Source: Corylus avellana
Taxonomy: Eukaryota; Streptophyta; Magnoliopsida; Fagales; Betulaceae
DNA: 64,000 nucleotides
Assembly (NCBI RefSeq): GCF_901000735.1
Contig: NC_081541.1
Location: forward strand, 8,609,055-8,673,054
Direction: 5' to 3'
Below are positions 34,846 to 48,934 of this stretch, piece by piece. Position 1 is the first letter of the stretch; every line of letters begins with the position of its first letter. The notes under the pieces were generated by a model. That model was not told where the DNA came from, ran no database searches, and saw only the letters and a program-made list of their open reading frames with translations. Made by a program: the position numbers and the translations under genes.

Positions 34846-37800
34846 TCACGAATCGCGCACGAGTTGTGTACGCCCGATATGAGATAATCTTGATGTTGAA
34901 AGCAGAGGTGCTTCTACATCAACATTCAAATCGGAGGCAGCACCATTACCCCCACCGCTTCCCCTGCTGCTATCACCATTATTATTAGGCACAAATATGT
35001 CAGATGACTTCTTCTCCAGCTTCCAATCCTGTATTAACCAAAATGAAAAACACAGCCGTTAGAAGAGAAGAAAAGGTAAATTGACAACAAAATATTTTGA
35101 TTGTACCAGCAGACAAATTTGGGAGAAAGCTACAACCCCTCTTCCCAGAGAAAAATAGATTGTAATAACTCAAGGAATCACCAATTGCTTGATAGCTTTC
35201 CTGGGGATTTTTAACAACACAATGGTAATTGAGCCCTATGATGACTCTATCTACCTCTTAGAGGGTTTATATCATCTAACAACATAATCTATAGATTGCA
35301 TCTCAAAATTATGACAACTGGAAGAAAAAAAAAAGACCCATATAGTATATGGCTATTGCTACATATTGTTAAATGACCAACTAGAAATCCCAAATGCATT
35401 ATTAAGATTGAGCATACATCATATACATACTTTGTGGCAAACAAGCAGTTCAGAATCCAGGATTAGGTTCAAACTGGAATTGAACATAATCAATAACCTT
35501 TGGTTGGCAGAGCATTCTTGTACAGAAGTCTACTCCAAAGACAGATTTCAGTGTTTACCAGCCAATTAAGAGTCAATACAAACTTATCCAAAAAAAAAAA
35601 AAAAATCAATATAAACCGAGCTGCTAATTTTGAATTTTTGACAAACATTTTCCAATCACAAGATTAATATTCCTAGAGACTGACATTCTTACAAGTTGGC
35701 TTTGTGAACGAATTATATGAGCTCACCAAGCAGATTAAAGTAAATACATCAGACTTCAGTGTTTCAAGCACATGATAATTCTATGAACATTTCAATGCAT
35801 TGTCATTAAGATGGTAGAGGATAAACTTTTGATGAAAGAACAAATTATATTCATAGAGATTAATATCAAGGATAATCCATGAGATTGACCTTTGTCATTC
35901 TTTCAGGAAGACCTTCAGCAGATTGTTGAGATGCTCGAACATCCTTGACCTTTATGTAATTGTACATGACAACACCGCATAGCGCTGCAGGGGTACAAAA
36001 GAATTTTAATGAGGTTTAAAAGAGGTGGAAATTGTGTCTCTGATCGAAAGCTTGCACTTCATATGAGTGGAGATTTACCAATTGCATAGCCAATTATATT
36101 CAGCCCTGTTATTGTGGACTCTGGAAATATGACAGTTGAAAGGGCTATCAATATCCAGTCTTTCAGAACACCAGCTACCCGAATGGTAACTGCTCCTGTT
36201 CTGCCAATTACTAAGAAAATGGAGAAGTTCAGGGCCAAAGCACAAAGAGCATTGGAGAAAAAGATCCAGAAGTTAAACTGATTCTGTGAAACTTGCATCC
36301 CAGGCTTCTCCAGTAAGTACCAAGGCACAAACAAAAACATAAAACTGCAAATAACAAAGTGTCAACAAGTGAGTAGCTCATTCCATAGTATTCACCGCCC
36401 ATTCTTTTTTCTTTACCCATCATTGGAAGTGCTTTAAAAAAACATTTACCAAAAAAGAACAAAGAAAGAAAGTCACATGGTCTCACGGTCTTAGGGATGG
36501 ATCATGTGAATAGCTACTAAGACCCGTAATTGTTTGTCCACTAAAAAATATATTTCATGCAATATAAATTGCACTATTTAGAAATCGTATGATTTCCGGA
36601 CACAACAACTAAATAAAGGATGTCAATCACCACATAACCAAAATCTCTATAAATCAAGTTACAATGTTCGATCAATATTAACGCTTAAAAGGTAATGCCT
36701 TTACTTATATTGTTCACCATCTATATGTCGTACAGGCAATCTGTTGCTTTCTAGAGAAAATAAACCCAGAAGCTTCTAAACAAAGTACCTGCATGGAGCT
36801 ATGTAGTATAAGCTGGTGACGGGATTTAAAGTCAAGCCCTTCTTTTGAAGAAGGACTTGTGTTAAGACAAGCCTAAGAGCTTCTGCAAAGATGCCTGTAA
36901 CCTGGTAAGCTGTACCAACTACATTAAAATGAATCTCCCCATATGAGGAAATGACAACTCCAACACTGACCAGCAACATGTTCAAGAATACGTCACACCT
37001 TGGCTTGTCAGTGCCACACATAACAGCCATCATGAATGTTGCCACAGGCACTGAAACATCCAAATTCACATATAAGTAGGCATTTAGTAGAGTTAAAGAA
37101 CATTATCATGATAGTAAGACATATGCAGCTTCTCCATACATACTTAAGGCTTTGAGCATCTGGATGAAGGCCACAGAAATGTGCAAGTAAGCAGTGTTAC
37201 CAAACCTGTCATAAGAAGAGGAGAAAAAAAATAGTCAACACACATCATTCCTCTAAAACCTTAAGACCATTTATGAAGACCTGACTACTGGTAATAAGGC
37301 ATGACTGTCCAAACCCCAGATAAGGCAGTGATGGGCCTTCTAGCGCCAAAGTTATCTTCTCAAACACAACCATACCAAAAAAAACTTCTTCTTTTTATTT
37401 TTTTATTTTTATTTTTTTATAAATTAAAAATAGGAACTCTGCTGTCTATCAAAGAATCATTGAGGAAAGCTTCAGAACAGAAGAACAATTGCGAATTATG
37501 AGCAACTACAGAAAAAAGAAGGAACAAAAGAAAAAGTATTAAGCTTCAAAATCATATATGACGTGATAAAGATTCAGCAATACTGCATATACCAAACCAA
37601 ATTGATGACAATCCAGCCACTAAAAGCAAGCAAATTCAAATTTATTTAGAGAACCTTAAGACTATCTTGCTTGATGACAGTAAAATTCCTGCTCACTTCA
37701 GGGCATAGTGAACTACAAACATTCAATACAGCTCCAAATTTTCATGGGAATAGGTAAGATTTGCTGGGTTCAGACACATGTAGGAATCTAGAATTAAGCT

Positions 37801-39149
37801 AACAAGTAAGCTCGGTCACAAGCTCAGCCAAATCGAAATAAAATATGCTTAGATAGGCTACACAAAAACTGCTTATACTTGTAGGTATATTCACAAAAAC
37901 CAATTTCAAACATCAGATCTAACAAGAAAATTCAAGGATTTCCCCCCTGATAGTGAACATAGACCAAATAAATACATGACATACATGTTCATCCCTCCTT
38001 AATGATAGAATCACCAAGTCACATGCCAAACAAGAGGTCTGTTCTGTTAGATTTTAGTGCTTACCAAAGACTTGATGCAAAGAAGGCACTTATTGGTATC
38101 ACACACGTTGCATATCTGTACACCCAAGCAAAAAATTAGGAAAGAGAAACTGTACAAATGAAGCAGAGATAAAGAATTATAACAACAAAAAAGGAACGCC
38201 GGGGAGTTAGGGGGTGGAAGAAAGTTGAGAAACTATACGCTTACATTTCAAATGTCATTTTGACAGGAGATACAACCTGCACATTCAAAATAATTTAACT
38301 GTATCAATTTGACAATGAAAATAAAAACATTAAAAGAAGGAAAAAGAAAAAAACCCAACGGACCCAACCCCCACCTTAAAAAAAAAAAAAAAAAAACAGC
38401 CGAAAAATTTCATTTTGTAGATTAGAATTCCGTATTTCACTCATGCATAAGGATGCTAACGTACAGAAGACCACCTAAGTATTGGAATCAAGCAATTTCG
38501 CAGCCACGATGTGTACCTCGGCCCATTTCGTAACAAATTATAGCTTCATGGTATGAATGAGAAGTAACTCGGAGAACAAATATACCACTGAAAAGCAGGA
38601 CAATTAAGTAGTTCAAAATTGCTCTTTTGGAACCACAACATACAACGTTGGCAACATTGTCATAGGCCACGCCTTTACACCCACGGTCTCTCATTCAGTC
38701 CCACAATTTGGGGCTCTAGAAGTTTCTAAAAATGACTAGAATTTAACACTGCCCAAAACATGCTCAACTGTGGCAGCACACTGATACTTGTAGCTATTTG
38801 AGCCTACCATCACGTGAAGTAAGAAAAGCACTTCTAACACCGACAATGGCATAGTACTCCCAGCATGAGAAGAAACTCATTACCTTGAAAACACGAACAA
38901 GCAAAAACGCAACGGCTCCGGAAAACCCCATGTGGATCATTGTAAGCGTTATAGGAAACGGGAAGTTGAAGTATTTCGGAGACAGAACCCACTGCAACCA
39001 ACAAAAACACTCGCACAAACATTCACACAAACACAAACGGCAGCGAGAAACAGAAAATTCAGTACCTTGTTGTACAAAATGACTCCGGACGAAAGCAAAA
39101 TGTAGATTAGCAGGTACAGGTAAGTCAAAAGGAGCGTTTTGTTAATCAT
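34846..39149 (-). CDS. Probable sugar-phosphate/phosphate translocator (At1g48230/At3g17430 group)
   Basis: Drug/metabolite-transporter superfamily, TPT/nucleotide-sugar (NST-KT) branch; an integral membrane antiporter thought to act in Golgi/ER, exact substrate unknown. Nine exons splice in frame: 39149-39066, 38991-38884, 38276-38245, 38115-38065, 37205-37144, 37050-36789, 36344-36079, 35984-35890, 35028-34846; 380 aa. About ten hydrophobic segments, from LLLTYLYLLIYILLSSGVIL to INIIGYAIALCGVVMYNYIK-like sequence. Family motifs: ILYNKWVLSPKYFNFPFPIT, FIQMLKALMPVATF, EALRLVLTQVLLQKKG, LNPVTSLYYIAPC, TIRVAGVLKDW. The cytosolic tail is serine/glycine-rich and ends SHIGRTQLVRDS, as in the Arabidopsis relatives (SHIGRTQL). 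The start at 39149 (MINKTLLLTY) matches them. A leader intron upstream is likely (acceptor TTCCAG at 39233). Confidence 0.95.
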
Positions 39150-39550
39150 TTTCTTCTTCCTTTCCTTGCACAACAAAATCAAACGAGCTATCAAATCCCT
39201 AGAGCATCGCCATTCTTCACCGCAAACGAGACCTGGAAGAAGACGAATTGTTGAAAGAGCATGAATCGAAGAGACAAAAAACAGGACTCACATACAATGC
39301 TGAGCATATATAGCGAATAACGAGCAATAGAGCAAGCGAAGTCGCCGATCTGAAACGAAATCGGAAAACAGAGTCAACACACCTTCTGATCTCAGAGATC
39401 CCTGCGAATGAGAAGCTGAGGAGTCTTCGGGGAAGAAGAAATGAATAAAAAAGCGCGTGCGAGCGAAAGAGTGAGCGTGCGAGCCTTCGTCGTCCGCTTC
39501 GGCTAAGCTCCCGTCGGCTCTTAACCACTGAAGAGTTTAAAGACACCGTC
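39150..39550 (-). promoter_or_regulatory. 5' leader and promoter of the translocator gene
   Basis: An acceptor-like TCTTCCAG|GTCTCG at 39232-39239 and a donor-like AGAAG|GTGTGT near 39379 suggest a 5' UTR intron. The GC/arginine-rich open frame here (39217-39546) is probably leader sequence, not a gene. Confidence 0.4.
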
Positions 39551-40951
39551 TCTGTTGTTTTGTGGCTTTGTCTTTGCCCACCTCAGCACCACGTTTTCCG
39601 CGTGTTTAATACGCTCTGTCCATCTCCCATTGGATCTTTTCTTTACGTCAACAACACTAGCAATAAATGCTATATCCACATTTTTATTATGTAATATTGA
39701 CGTAATAATTTCAATTCAAATTTTAGATATTTTTTCGTTATATTATATATTTATATACCACACTCTTATACAAGTCACTCGTAATGTTGATGATGTGGCA
39801 GTTTTAATTAATTTTTAAATTTTTTTAAAATATTTTACTAGAGAAAAGTTATTCATATTTTCAAGTGCTCAGTTTCTAACGTAAAAATAAAAATTACTAT
39901 TCAATGCTATAAATATTTTTATTTGTTATTTTTATTTAAAAGTGATTTTCACTGTCATGTTAAATAATGAATGTTTGGGAGTATATGTAACACTCTTCAT
40001 CTTATTTTAAGAGTTTTTAAAGAACAAATCTGTTACAAACTGATATGGCAGTATGTAACATTTACTAAGTTAATTATTGAATAATTGAATTTACCTATTA
40101 AATTTGGTATTGCTAAACTTTTACTCCATCATTATGCCACATGGCACTAATATAGACTACCACGCGAGTTTATAAGATAATTGAAATAAAAGTTGTAATT
40201 AACTCAAGCTTTTTTATTTTTTTATTTTATTATTATTATTATTATTACTAGATTCTTTTCTTTCACCACCTACAATCAAGCACCAACAACTTTACTTTGT
40301 AAAGAACATGAGGAACCATTAAGCTCCAAAGCAAATAGGCAATGAATATTGTGAAAATTCTACTTTGATTGGAGAATTTCTCGTGTCCTTAGCTTGCTTT
40401 CCACATTGACAAGTTGTCAATTTCCAAAATTCATAGAAAAATTAATTTTTACAAGTCATAAGTAATTTAGTTAAATGGGCAGCTTCTTCCTTGTTAAACA
40501 TTCTCTATTTATTTATTTATTTTTATCTCCCACTTGTTTTTCTCACTCAAAAAAATAAAAATAAAAGCTTTTCATTGTTTTTTTTAACTAAGTCACCAAT
40601 TGTTGAATACACATGATAACCAAGTTCAATACTTTCATAGGAGAATGTTGGAAGTTTTTTTAAAAAGATGTCGAGAGTTTTTTACTTAACCATTATCTTC
40701 TTGTAGCTCCTGATTATTTTATATTATGAGTAGTTAATGTTTTTGTTTAAAAAAACAAAAAACAAAATGATCAAACAAATCACTCCATCTTTATATTAGA
40801 TCGCCATTATTTCACAACCGTAACTATAGGCATTTATTCAAGTCTGATTGACATATAGTCTGACCTAGTCCCATCAGAGCATTAATGAATCTCAAAATGG
40901 CTAATACTAATAGGATTGAAGATTCTCATTTCGAGAATCGAACTCTCACTG

Positions 40952-40989
<38 letters not shown>

Positions 40990-41460
40990 TTGTAGGGATA
41001 ATGGATATAAGACGTGAGTGGATGCAACCAGAAGGGAATATATTGACGTTGAAATGAGCCCCCAATCCAAAAATGAGAGGCCGCCATTGGAACAAGTTGT
41101 AGTTATGTGGTGGTGGACCAATCTTAAGAATTGGGCTATTTGCTCAACACATAACAATTGGACTAGTTCTCAATCAGTTTTCGTTTCTAGTGGGCTAGGC
41201 CATCCTTTGGCTCATATTATAAAATCAAATCCCACCAAAATACAAGACACAGAGAGATAGAGACAAGGGCAAGCCGACAAATAAATTTTGATGTTATCTA
41301 TCATATCATACAACGTTTTTTTTTTTTTTTAATTGATGTAAGTCGGGATGGAACTAAAGTTTAATTTTAAGGCGATTGGACTGTTAAGAAAATATCTAGG
41401 AGGTCAGAGTCTCATACCCCACACCAACCCTTCTTAGTTTCGTCTATGATGTAGCAGAGA
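39551..41460. other. Intergenic, no recognised gene
   Basis: AT-rich, with (ATT)n at about 40228-40247 and (AT)n at 40957-40986. Short open frames at 40882-41260 show no family. Confidence 0.6.
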
Positions 41461-41462
41461 AA

Positions 41463-41764
41463 AATTCAATTTACCCTCCGAAATTTCAGGAATTTTTTTA
41501 ATTTGAACCCTAAAGTTTAAAAATTGACAATATACCCCTCTAATGTTTCAAAAATTATCAATCAAGACCCTTCGTTACTAATTGCCATCTAATTGAATTG
41601 AAATTATAAAAAAAAAAAGCATTGAGGGTAATTACATAATTTCATAGATTTTCGTCTAATTTTGAAACTTTTTGAAACATTATGGGGGTACATTATCAAT
41701 TTTTAAATATTTTGGTTCGAATTGAAAAACTCTTATAATTTAGGGGGTAAAGTAAATTTAACCC
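41463..41764. mobile_element. Foldback MITE of about 300 bp
   Basis: The left arm CAATTTACCCTCCGAAATTT ... GACAATATACCCCTCTAATG is matched by the inverse of the right arm (TTTACTTTACCCCCTAAATT ... GATAATGTACCCCCATAATG). This is a long imperfect hairpin typical of Mutator-type foldback elements. Confidence 0.65.
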
Positions 41765-41916
41765 AAAAATATATTAAGAGAAAGAGAGAGAGAGAGAGAG
41801 TGTGGAAACAGAGAGAAAAAATTAATGAAGAGTGTTAGGGCTACATCTTTACTATTGAAGTATATTAAAATTGAATTACAATAGTGATATTTATAGAGGA
41901 ATTAAAAGGATGGAGC

Positions 41917-42186
41917 GGTGGTTGAGTTGGTAGAAGAATTCCTTTCATCCTAGTGGTCGCGTGTTCGAATCCGCTTGCGGTAATAGATGCGTGAACTAGA
42001 TGCTACTTTGAAGGAGCTCTACTGGCTCACACCTTTGTGAGGTTGTGGTGACGGGCTCGCCTTCCCAGGCAGTAACTATGGCTCAAACCGGACATTCCAC
42101 AGCAGGTGGGAACCCCGATGGTAATGCCCAAGGGGGGAAACTACACTGGTCGCCCCTTCCCACCTTTTTAATTAAAAAAAAAAAAA
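41917..42186 (+). mobile_element. tRNA-derived SINE with poly-A tail
   Basis: Head resembles an internal RNA polymerase III promoter: A-box-like TGGTTGAGTTGGTAG (41919-41933) and B-box GTTCGAATCC (41963-41972). Tail ends CTACACTGGTCGCCCC...A(13). Flanked by direct repeats AAAAGGATGGAGC (41904-41916) and AAAAGGGATGGAGC (42183-42196). About 270 bp. The start may be a few bases off. Confidence 0.75.
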
Positions 42187-42301
42187 GGGATGGAGCCAAA
42201 CATTTTTTTTTTTTTTATCAAAATGGGCCAAAACACAAATGAGAAATATATAGATAGGGGGCTAAAGCATGAATGATAATTATATTAAGATTGAAGATTA
42301 A

Positions 42302-42335
<34 letters not shown>

Positions 42336-43757
42336 AATTAGTATCCATACAGTGTTAAAAAAAAAAAAAAAAAGAAGACACAAAATAATAGTTTCTTTTT
42401 ATATTTTAAATTTCAACTCAAACACCTATTAAAATAGAACCCAGCATTTTTTTAGATCTTGAAAATCATTTATAATTGAATTTGTACTAAGTTTCACAAC
42501 AATTTTTCTTTCGATGTACAACATCAAAGAATTAGTCAAATTACGAAGCTTAAGTTTAACAATATTCATTATTGAAATTATTCGTTCTATATACGTGGTA
42601 CTTATCATGTCACTACTAAAATGTGGCATGCCATGTAAGAGTCCATGTGGCGAACATCTCTATAAAATATAGACTGTCACATAAATTTATAAAAAATAAA
42701 AATAAAAATTGTAATACTCCAAACATCTATGTTTTTGAGTTTTTGTTATCACATTATAATTTACCTATAAAACTAATGTATTTAGATTTGGGTATTCCAG
42801 TTTGGTGGTCTCTAAGAAGCTGACACACCATCTTCATATTAAGATACATTGACCAATGAAGACATGGGAAATTTTAAAAATACTAGATATAGTGATGCCT
42901 AGTTTGGCCAACACAAATATATATATTCTGGATTTCATGATGGAATGTGTAGGGCTTGTTTGGCTCTGCCTAGCTGTATAATAAAATGACATTTTAACAA
43001 CCAGAATCGAAAATGTCAAATATGATACAACCTCCAATCGCCATCACCTACAGAATCTCAGGTCATCATCAACTGATGCACATGAATACATGGATGATGG
43101 AAATGTCAAACATCCTGCTCATTTTGCCCCTCCCTTCTCTACAAGTTATTGACTCATATGCTCATTTCCATTGAAATAAGGAGATCTTTATACTTACAAA
43201 AAAAAGAAGAAGAGATATTTATACTTGGTCTCAATCAACCATTCAACCCCCAACCCCCCATCTCTTCAAAGAATGGAATTTTGCTTCTGATATTACTGTT
43301 AACTTACTGTCTTGGTATAATTGGAAAGTTTGAAAAGTCTGGAAGAGTGCAAATTATCGTGCACACGGTTTAACTCAATGGGCCGCTTATAACCTAGTGT
43401 TCGGAAGTATTTCTGATTGGTCTCTCATCTCTCTTTAATTCGGATCAAAAGTGAAAAAGACTCTTTCTGTAATCTTTTCCCTATTGGCTTAGGAAAAAAA
43501 AAAAAAAAATCAACCACACCATTTTTAGGGACTGAAATTTCTTATAAATTGAGTTGCATGAGTTTTACGGCACAATTTTTAAAATGTAACTTTTTTTTTT
43601 GTTATTATTAATGGTAAAAAAAAAAGTATGTGAGAAACACATGTTATCAAGAAAAGATGTGTCCCTCTAAAGAATAAATACCACTTTGATGTTGAGTTGT
43701 AAGAGTTCGTACATCTAAGTTTATAGAAATTTTTTGTCTAATGTCACCAATAATTTT
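42187..43757. other. Intergenic with (AT)n
   Basis: (AT)n at 42305-42332, poly-A at 42357-42374. No gene supported. Confidence 0.6.
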
Positions 43758-44012
43758 TCAATTTTTCCTTCAAATTGGGCTGGAGAAATTTCTTCAACCT
43801 ATTCTATAAAAATGACATGTGTCATCTATATGTGAGAAGTACATACTTTTTTTAATTGCAAGGACAAAGTTAAAAGAAATTTTATTCAAAAAACATGTGC
43901 TTCTCGCATGTTATTTAAAAAACATATGTTTTTGCATGAAAAGTGACACATGTCATTTTTATAGAATGAGTTGAAAGAATTTTCTCCAACCTAGTTTGAA
44001 GGAAAACTTTGT
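43758..44012. mobile_element. Foldback MITE, copy 2 of the 26786-27012 family
   Basis: Arms: TTTTTCCTTCAAATTGGGCT and, inverted from the right, GACAAAGTTTTCCTTCAAAC; both continue into GGAGAAA...TTCAACCTATTC and ATAAAAATGACATGTGTCA. The inner part repeats GTGAGAAGTACATACTTTTT against its inverse AAAACATGTGCTTCTCGCAT. Confidence 0.65.
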
Positions 44013-47000
44013 CATGTTAGGGGGGCCTCATATTCATTTATCAATGGATATATGAATGGATATCCAATTTGCCCCTAAGGGCTGGAAATCTGCTTGTAAC
44101 CCCTGCCGGCGGGCGGTAGGGTCACTAGAACCATGACTTGTCATGGGTTAGGGTTTTTTTTTTTTTTTTTTTTGTCTGAATTTTTTTGTTTTTTTTTTTT
44201 GGATTTTTTTTTTATTACTGAGGATATTATTGTGATTTTCTTCACAGGAAGGGGGCATTGCAACCCCAATGGTATATCAATATGGTATATTAGCCAAATG
44301 AAAAGATTGAAGAGATATTGTAAATTGTGTGATAACTAGATTGAGAAAGAAGTATATATAATTTTTCCTTCAAATAAATGAGACCCTCATTATTTGATCT
44401 TATGCTGCACAAACATCTCCCATCGTTCATAGGACATTTGGTAGACAAGATTGAATACAACTCAGAGTTTTTGTCAATATGTAGGACCCTTCCTAGAAAT
44501 TACAGCAAAAGTGGGAAAGCTCGTGAGGAAAGGGGATTGAGACCAATTGTTTTCTGATCGATTCTTGGGTAAAATGGGTTTTGAGGTCAGATGACAGTGA
44601 GAAGATAGGATTACAAATTTTGGACCACCATGATGTTGATCCATCAGGAATATTGATTGTGATGAAGATTAAACGACTCCATGCCTCTTCTACATTACCA
44701 TCATATTGCCCATAATTTAAAGGATGACTCACAATTCATATTCGTATGTCGGGTTTTGACCGTGTCAAGGTATGGATATATATAACCTCATATAAGTTAA
44801 TCATAATTTAACCCATTTAATTAAACATGTCAAATCTTTTAACTATAACCTGTTAATTTCATATTGGGTTCATGTCGGATTCAGATTATGTCGAGATATG
44901 TGTATAAGACTATATTGGTCAACCATAACCCAATCTATTTTATCAAATGGATTAGACCCCTTGATTGTAATATGCTAAATTCGTGTTGGATTCATATTGA
45001 GTTCGCAAAACATGTAAGAAATTACCGGTTCTACTCATACCTACAACCCTCTAAAAGTCCCACTAAGATAAGGTTTTTAAACCTTGTAATTATTATTATT
45101 ATTTTTTAATTAAATAAGGAAAAATGGGTTATATGGGATGATTATTTCCGCTCCTAATCTGAAAGGAAGAGAGAATGGGCGATCATAAAAAACAAAAACC
45201 ATGGTAAACTCTCCAACAACAGACCCAAAATAATATACATACAAATGTTAAAAAATGGGTCAAAGAAGCATGCTGACGGCTCTCACCTTACCTAGGAATA
45301 ATAAATCCTGGAATTCGGGCAAAGAATTTAAGAGAATCCCGATCCAAATTTTCATTGATTCATGTTTAATAATATGTTAATGCGTATGAAGTTGTATAAT
45401 TAGGATGTTGTTCGACATAATTGATCTCTTGGACAAACCACCTAACAACCACATTAAGCTAAATAGATAATGCAGTTTCAACCACCCGTACTAAATACAT
45501 GTGTGTGTTGGGAGCACACAAATGTCGCATGCGGCGGACACTAATCATGCGAATGTCGCACGCTAATCACGTTTACTTACTTTAATCAACAACAAGAAGA
45601 TAATGAGGTTGTGGAGGCAGACCAATGGCTTCTTCGCAGCAGCCAAGGAGGCTTTAACAACCAACAGTTAAAAGATTATCGGAAATTAAACAATTTTAGT
45701 TTTAGTAACTACCAACATCAAATATTCCTATTAAAACACCTTCAAAACAAATCATTGTTGTTTATGAATGTTGGATTCCTATGCTTGTAGCATGTATTTA
45801 GTTTCGTTTTTTTTTTCTTGGTAGCATGTGATTCTCATGTGTATTTTAAGGGTTAGGTAAATGACTCCCTTAATAAGAATTCTCATGCTTGATTAATGTA
45901 AATCATCTTAGGTTCTATTGATGTCTAGATGGGACTGAATCTTATGGTTCAATCGGTTTGAGGGACAGCTTGCGATTCTCACTGTTCAGGCCCATTCTAC
46001 TATTTTTTTTATTAGAAAAAAATGAGTTATGTCAATTTAATAAACTAAATTTTAAAAAAAAATAATGTAAACCCAATATAAATGGAAATCTTTTATGCTT
46101 ATGAGAATGTTCAATGCATGAGACCCATATGCTTATTTTTAATTCAAGAACTTTGGGTGTCAATTGCACGTTTGTCTCAAGAAAGATAATAGATATGACG
46201 TGAAGATCATTATTATTATTATTATTTTGGTTGTTTAAAAATACAAAGCAAAATGTCATCAGGAAGTTGACTATGGTTGGCTTCTGGAATTAAGTATAAA
46301 ATTTTCAATTGTTGACCAAAAAACACTTGCATTTCTTTTATCCTTATTTCTTTGTAACATGTTCTTCCTATGTTCTTAGGTTATGTTTGTTTTTGGTTGT
46401 TGTCTCTTCTTTCTTTCTTTTTTTTCAACACAAATATACTAACAAAAAACTCAAAATACAAAACACTTTAACAAACACACCTCTTTGTTTTTTTTATGTT
46501 TTTTTTTTTTTTTTCAACTATTTATTTATTCTGCGGTTTGGAAGTTGAACAAACATACCTTTTGTCTTAATTAGTTTTATATCCTATAAATGTTGCTGGC
46601 TGCAAACTTGCTCTAAAATAAAAGGAAAAGAAAAGAAATGGGATGAGATTTTATGATGTGATTGGCAGTTAATTTAACTTGGAAAGAAGGGAATGGGGCA
46701 AAAGCAGATAGGAACAAGTGTCATTGAACTTTGACTATTGACTATTGACTATTGACTATTGGTATATAATTTGTCATGGATTTCATTTTCACTGAACTAC
46801 CATATGGCTGTATTTATATCGAATACATAATTCTGAGATTATTTATTATTTATTATTTATTTTTATATATATATGGTACTACTAATTAATAGATACAATA
46901 ATTCATTACAGTAATTGGGACAATAATTCATTTGGTAGGAGTGTAGGACCTAGTGCAATATGGATGGACCTAAAATTTCATGCTTGAATTTGGATAAGAA

Positions 47001-48811
47001 ATGAAAGAGGGGGGTTTCCGTGTTTACGACAACTTAAGATGCGGAATCCACCTACTTAGGATACTCGGACTTTCTACTTGAATTTCCTAAATTTTGGACA
47101 AAAAATTTCAAAAAAATTTGGATCCACAAAATATGAGATTAAATTTGTTTTAAGAAGTTTTGAGTGTTTTGTTTTTAAAAAGCGTTTTTCTTATTTTGAA
47201 AGTGTGTTAATAGTTTTTATTGTATTTAAAAATATAGTTATCATATCCGAGTAATGCTATATATTACCCCATTTGTGAAAAAGCTGACCAATTGATGTAT
47301 CTACTTGTCAGCATTACATCATTGATGACTTTTGGAACATGCTTCCAGTACTTACTGGTTAGGTATATATTATTATTTAAGTGTCTCATATGGTTTAAAT
47401 GCAATTTTAACTATATGTATATAAGCTTTTAGACATTTTCTCCTTGCAAGTAGGTTTTAAGGGTGAGATTTTACCTTAATTTTGTATAATTTGGTATCAA
47501 AGCCAACTATTATGTCGAGTATAGGATCAAACGTAACTCGTCAAGAATATGATCGATGGGTTGTGGCTTTGTGGTCGAGTCACAGCAAAGGCAACCTATC
47601 GGTAACAACGTCTTAGTCTTATATATAAATGCAATGTTATGTCATTGAATACTGATAGGTGTATGAAGCCGTCAAAAGATAAGTGGTTATTTTTATGAGC
47701 CTTTCCATATTAGGGTTATAATATTATTCCAATAAGAGCTACTGACTCGGCCGTATCTCTCTTATGTAATATGTAATGAATTCTCTATTTAAAACACAAT
47801 GTCTAAGTTCCCTTAAAATCTAAAGTCTAAGCTTCCTTCGAATCTAAGGTTAAATTCCCTTAAAACTTAAGGTCTAAGTTCTCTTAGAATCTAAGATCTA
47901 AGTTCCCTTAAAACTTAATTTATCTTGTTGTGAACTTAGATTCGTAACAATTATCATCGGGTTTTAAGTTTCTTGTATGGCTTAATTGCTTAAGTGCAAT
48001 ATTAACTATGTGTTTATAAACTCTTTGACACCCTCTTCTTACAAGTTGATTTTCACAGATTTCTTTTCAAGTTTTCCATTAACAACCCTAGGATTCGATT
48101 GTGAAACCCATTGTATTTCACCACCCTACACTTTAATCTCACTTTTAAGCTTTGAATTAGTGTTAAGGAGAGAATTAGGTCCTTCAAAGCATGCTTGTCT
48201 TGTTCTATTTTCCTTTTTGGCGGGGCCTATTCAATATTCCATAAATTAAATATAAATTATTTGTAATGATTATTTAAAGCAACGACCCCTGTTTTAGACT
48301 TCTCAAAAAGCATCATAATTCCAACAAAAGGATATATCACAGTCGCCATAAAGTAAATGAGAATTAAAGCAATATATATAATTAAGATGCAATTCTCTTA
48401 ATTTAACACATTAAAAATACACACATTTATTTCATTATCCAGATTAAATTTTTATTATTTTAAATTTTAAATGATGTAATGTTATGTATATTATTAAATA
48501 CAATAAAATAAAATCTTCATCATAAAATAACATTATTTTTATTTCACTTGATAAATATTTTAAGGGTACTTGTATCATACTTAATAATGACTTTTTATTG
48601 CAATAATTCTAATGTCACCACAACATAATTAGCAGTAATAGTATGTATTTTGATATCCTCACGTTCATCTTGTTTCACTTGATAAATTTTTTTAAAAAAT
48701 TTCTCATTGAATTTTTTATTTATTTTTTTTAATTTTTAATTTTTCCAATCTTAAATATACAAGCCTCTGCATTTATTTGAACCTTTAAATGTAATAGAAA
48801 GTTTAGATTTT
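44013..48811. other. Gene-poor intergenic stretch
   Basis: No gene supported. Contains a TTGACTA heptamer array (46731-46761, four copies plus part) and a degraded tandem array of about 31 bp (47800-47925: 'TCTAAGTTCCCTTAAAATCTA'-type units, about four). A TGGTATCAAAGCCA primer-site-like sequence lies at 47491-47504. A possible SINE head lies near 45938-45965 (TTCAATCGGTTTGAGGGACA). Confidence 0.5.
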
Positions 48812-48934
48812 GGTCCCCAAGGGATAGCTCAATCGGCTGTGGATCACGTCTAATGAAATTGAGGTTATTACTTATTAGTTCGAATCTCCTACCCCCTTTC
48901 CCTTGTGTGAACATGTCAAAAAAAAAAAAAAAAA
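48812..48934 (+). mobile_element. Short tRNA-derived SINE with poly-A tail
   Basis: A-box-like GGGATAGCTCAATCGGCTG and B-box-like AGTTCGAATCTCC, poly-A of 17 at the end, flanked by near-identical direct repeats GTTTAGATTTT (48801-48811) and GTTCAGATTTT (48936-48946). About 123 bp, a different family from 41917-42186. Confidence 0.75.

Noticed and set aside
39217..39546. Arginine/serine-rich 109-codon frame
   Set aside because: Lies in the likely 5' leader of the translocator; composition follows local base bias, no family match.
41917..41990. tRNA gene
   Set aside because: A and B boxes are present, but the acceptor stem does not pair and the sequence continues to a SINE body and poly-A tail.
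47491..47504. Primer-site-like TGGTATCAAAGCCA as mark of another LTR element
   Set aside because: No LTR pair, polypurine tract or coding domain could be linked to it; mentioned only as part of the gene-poor stretch.
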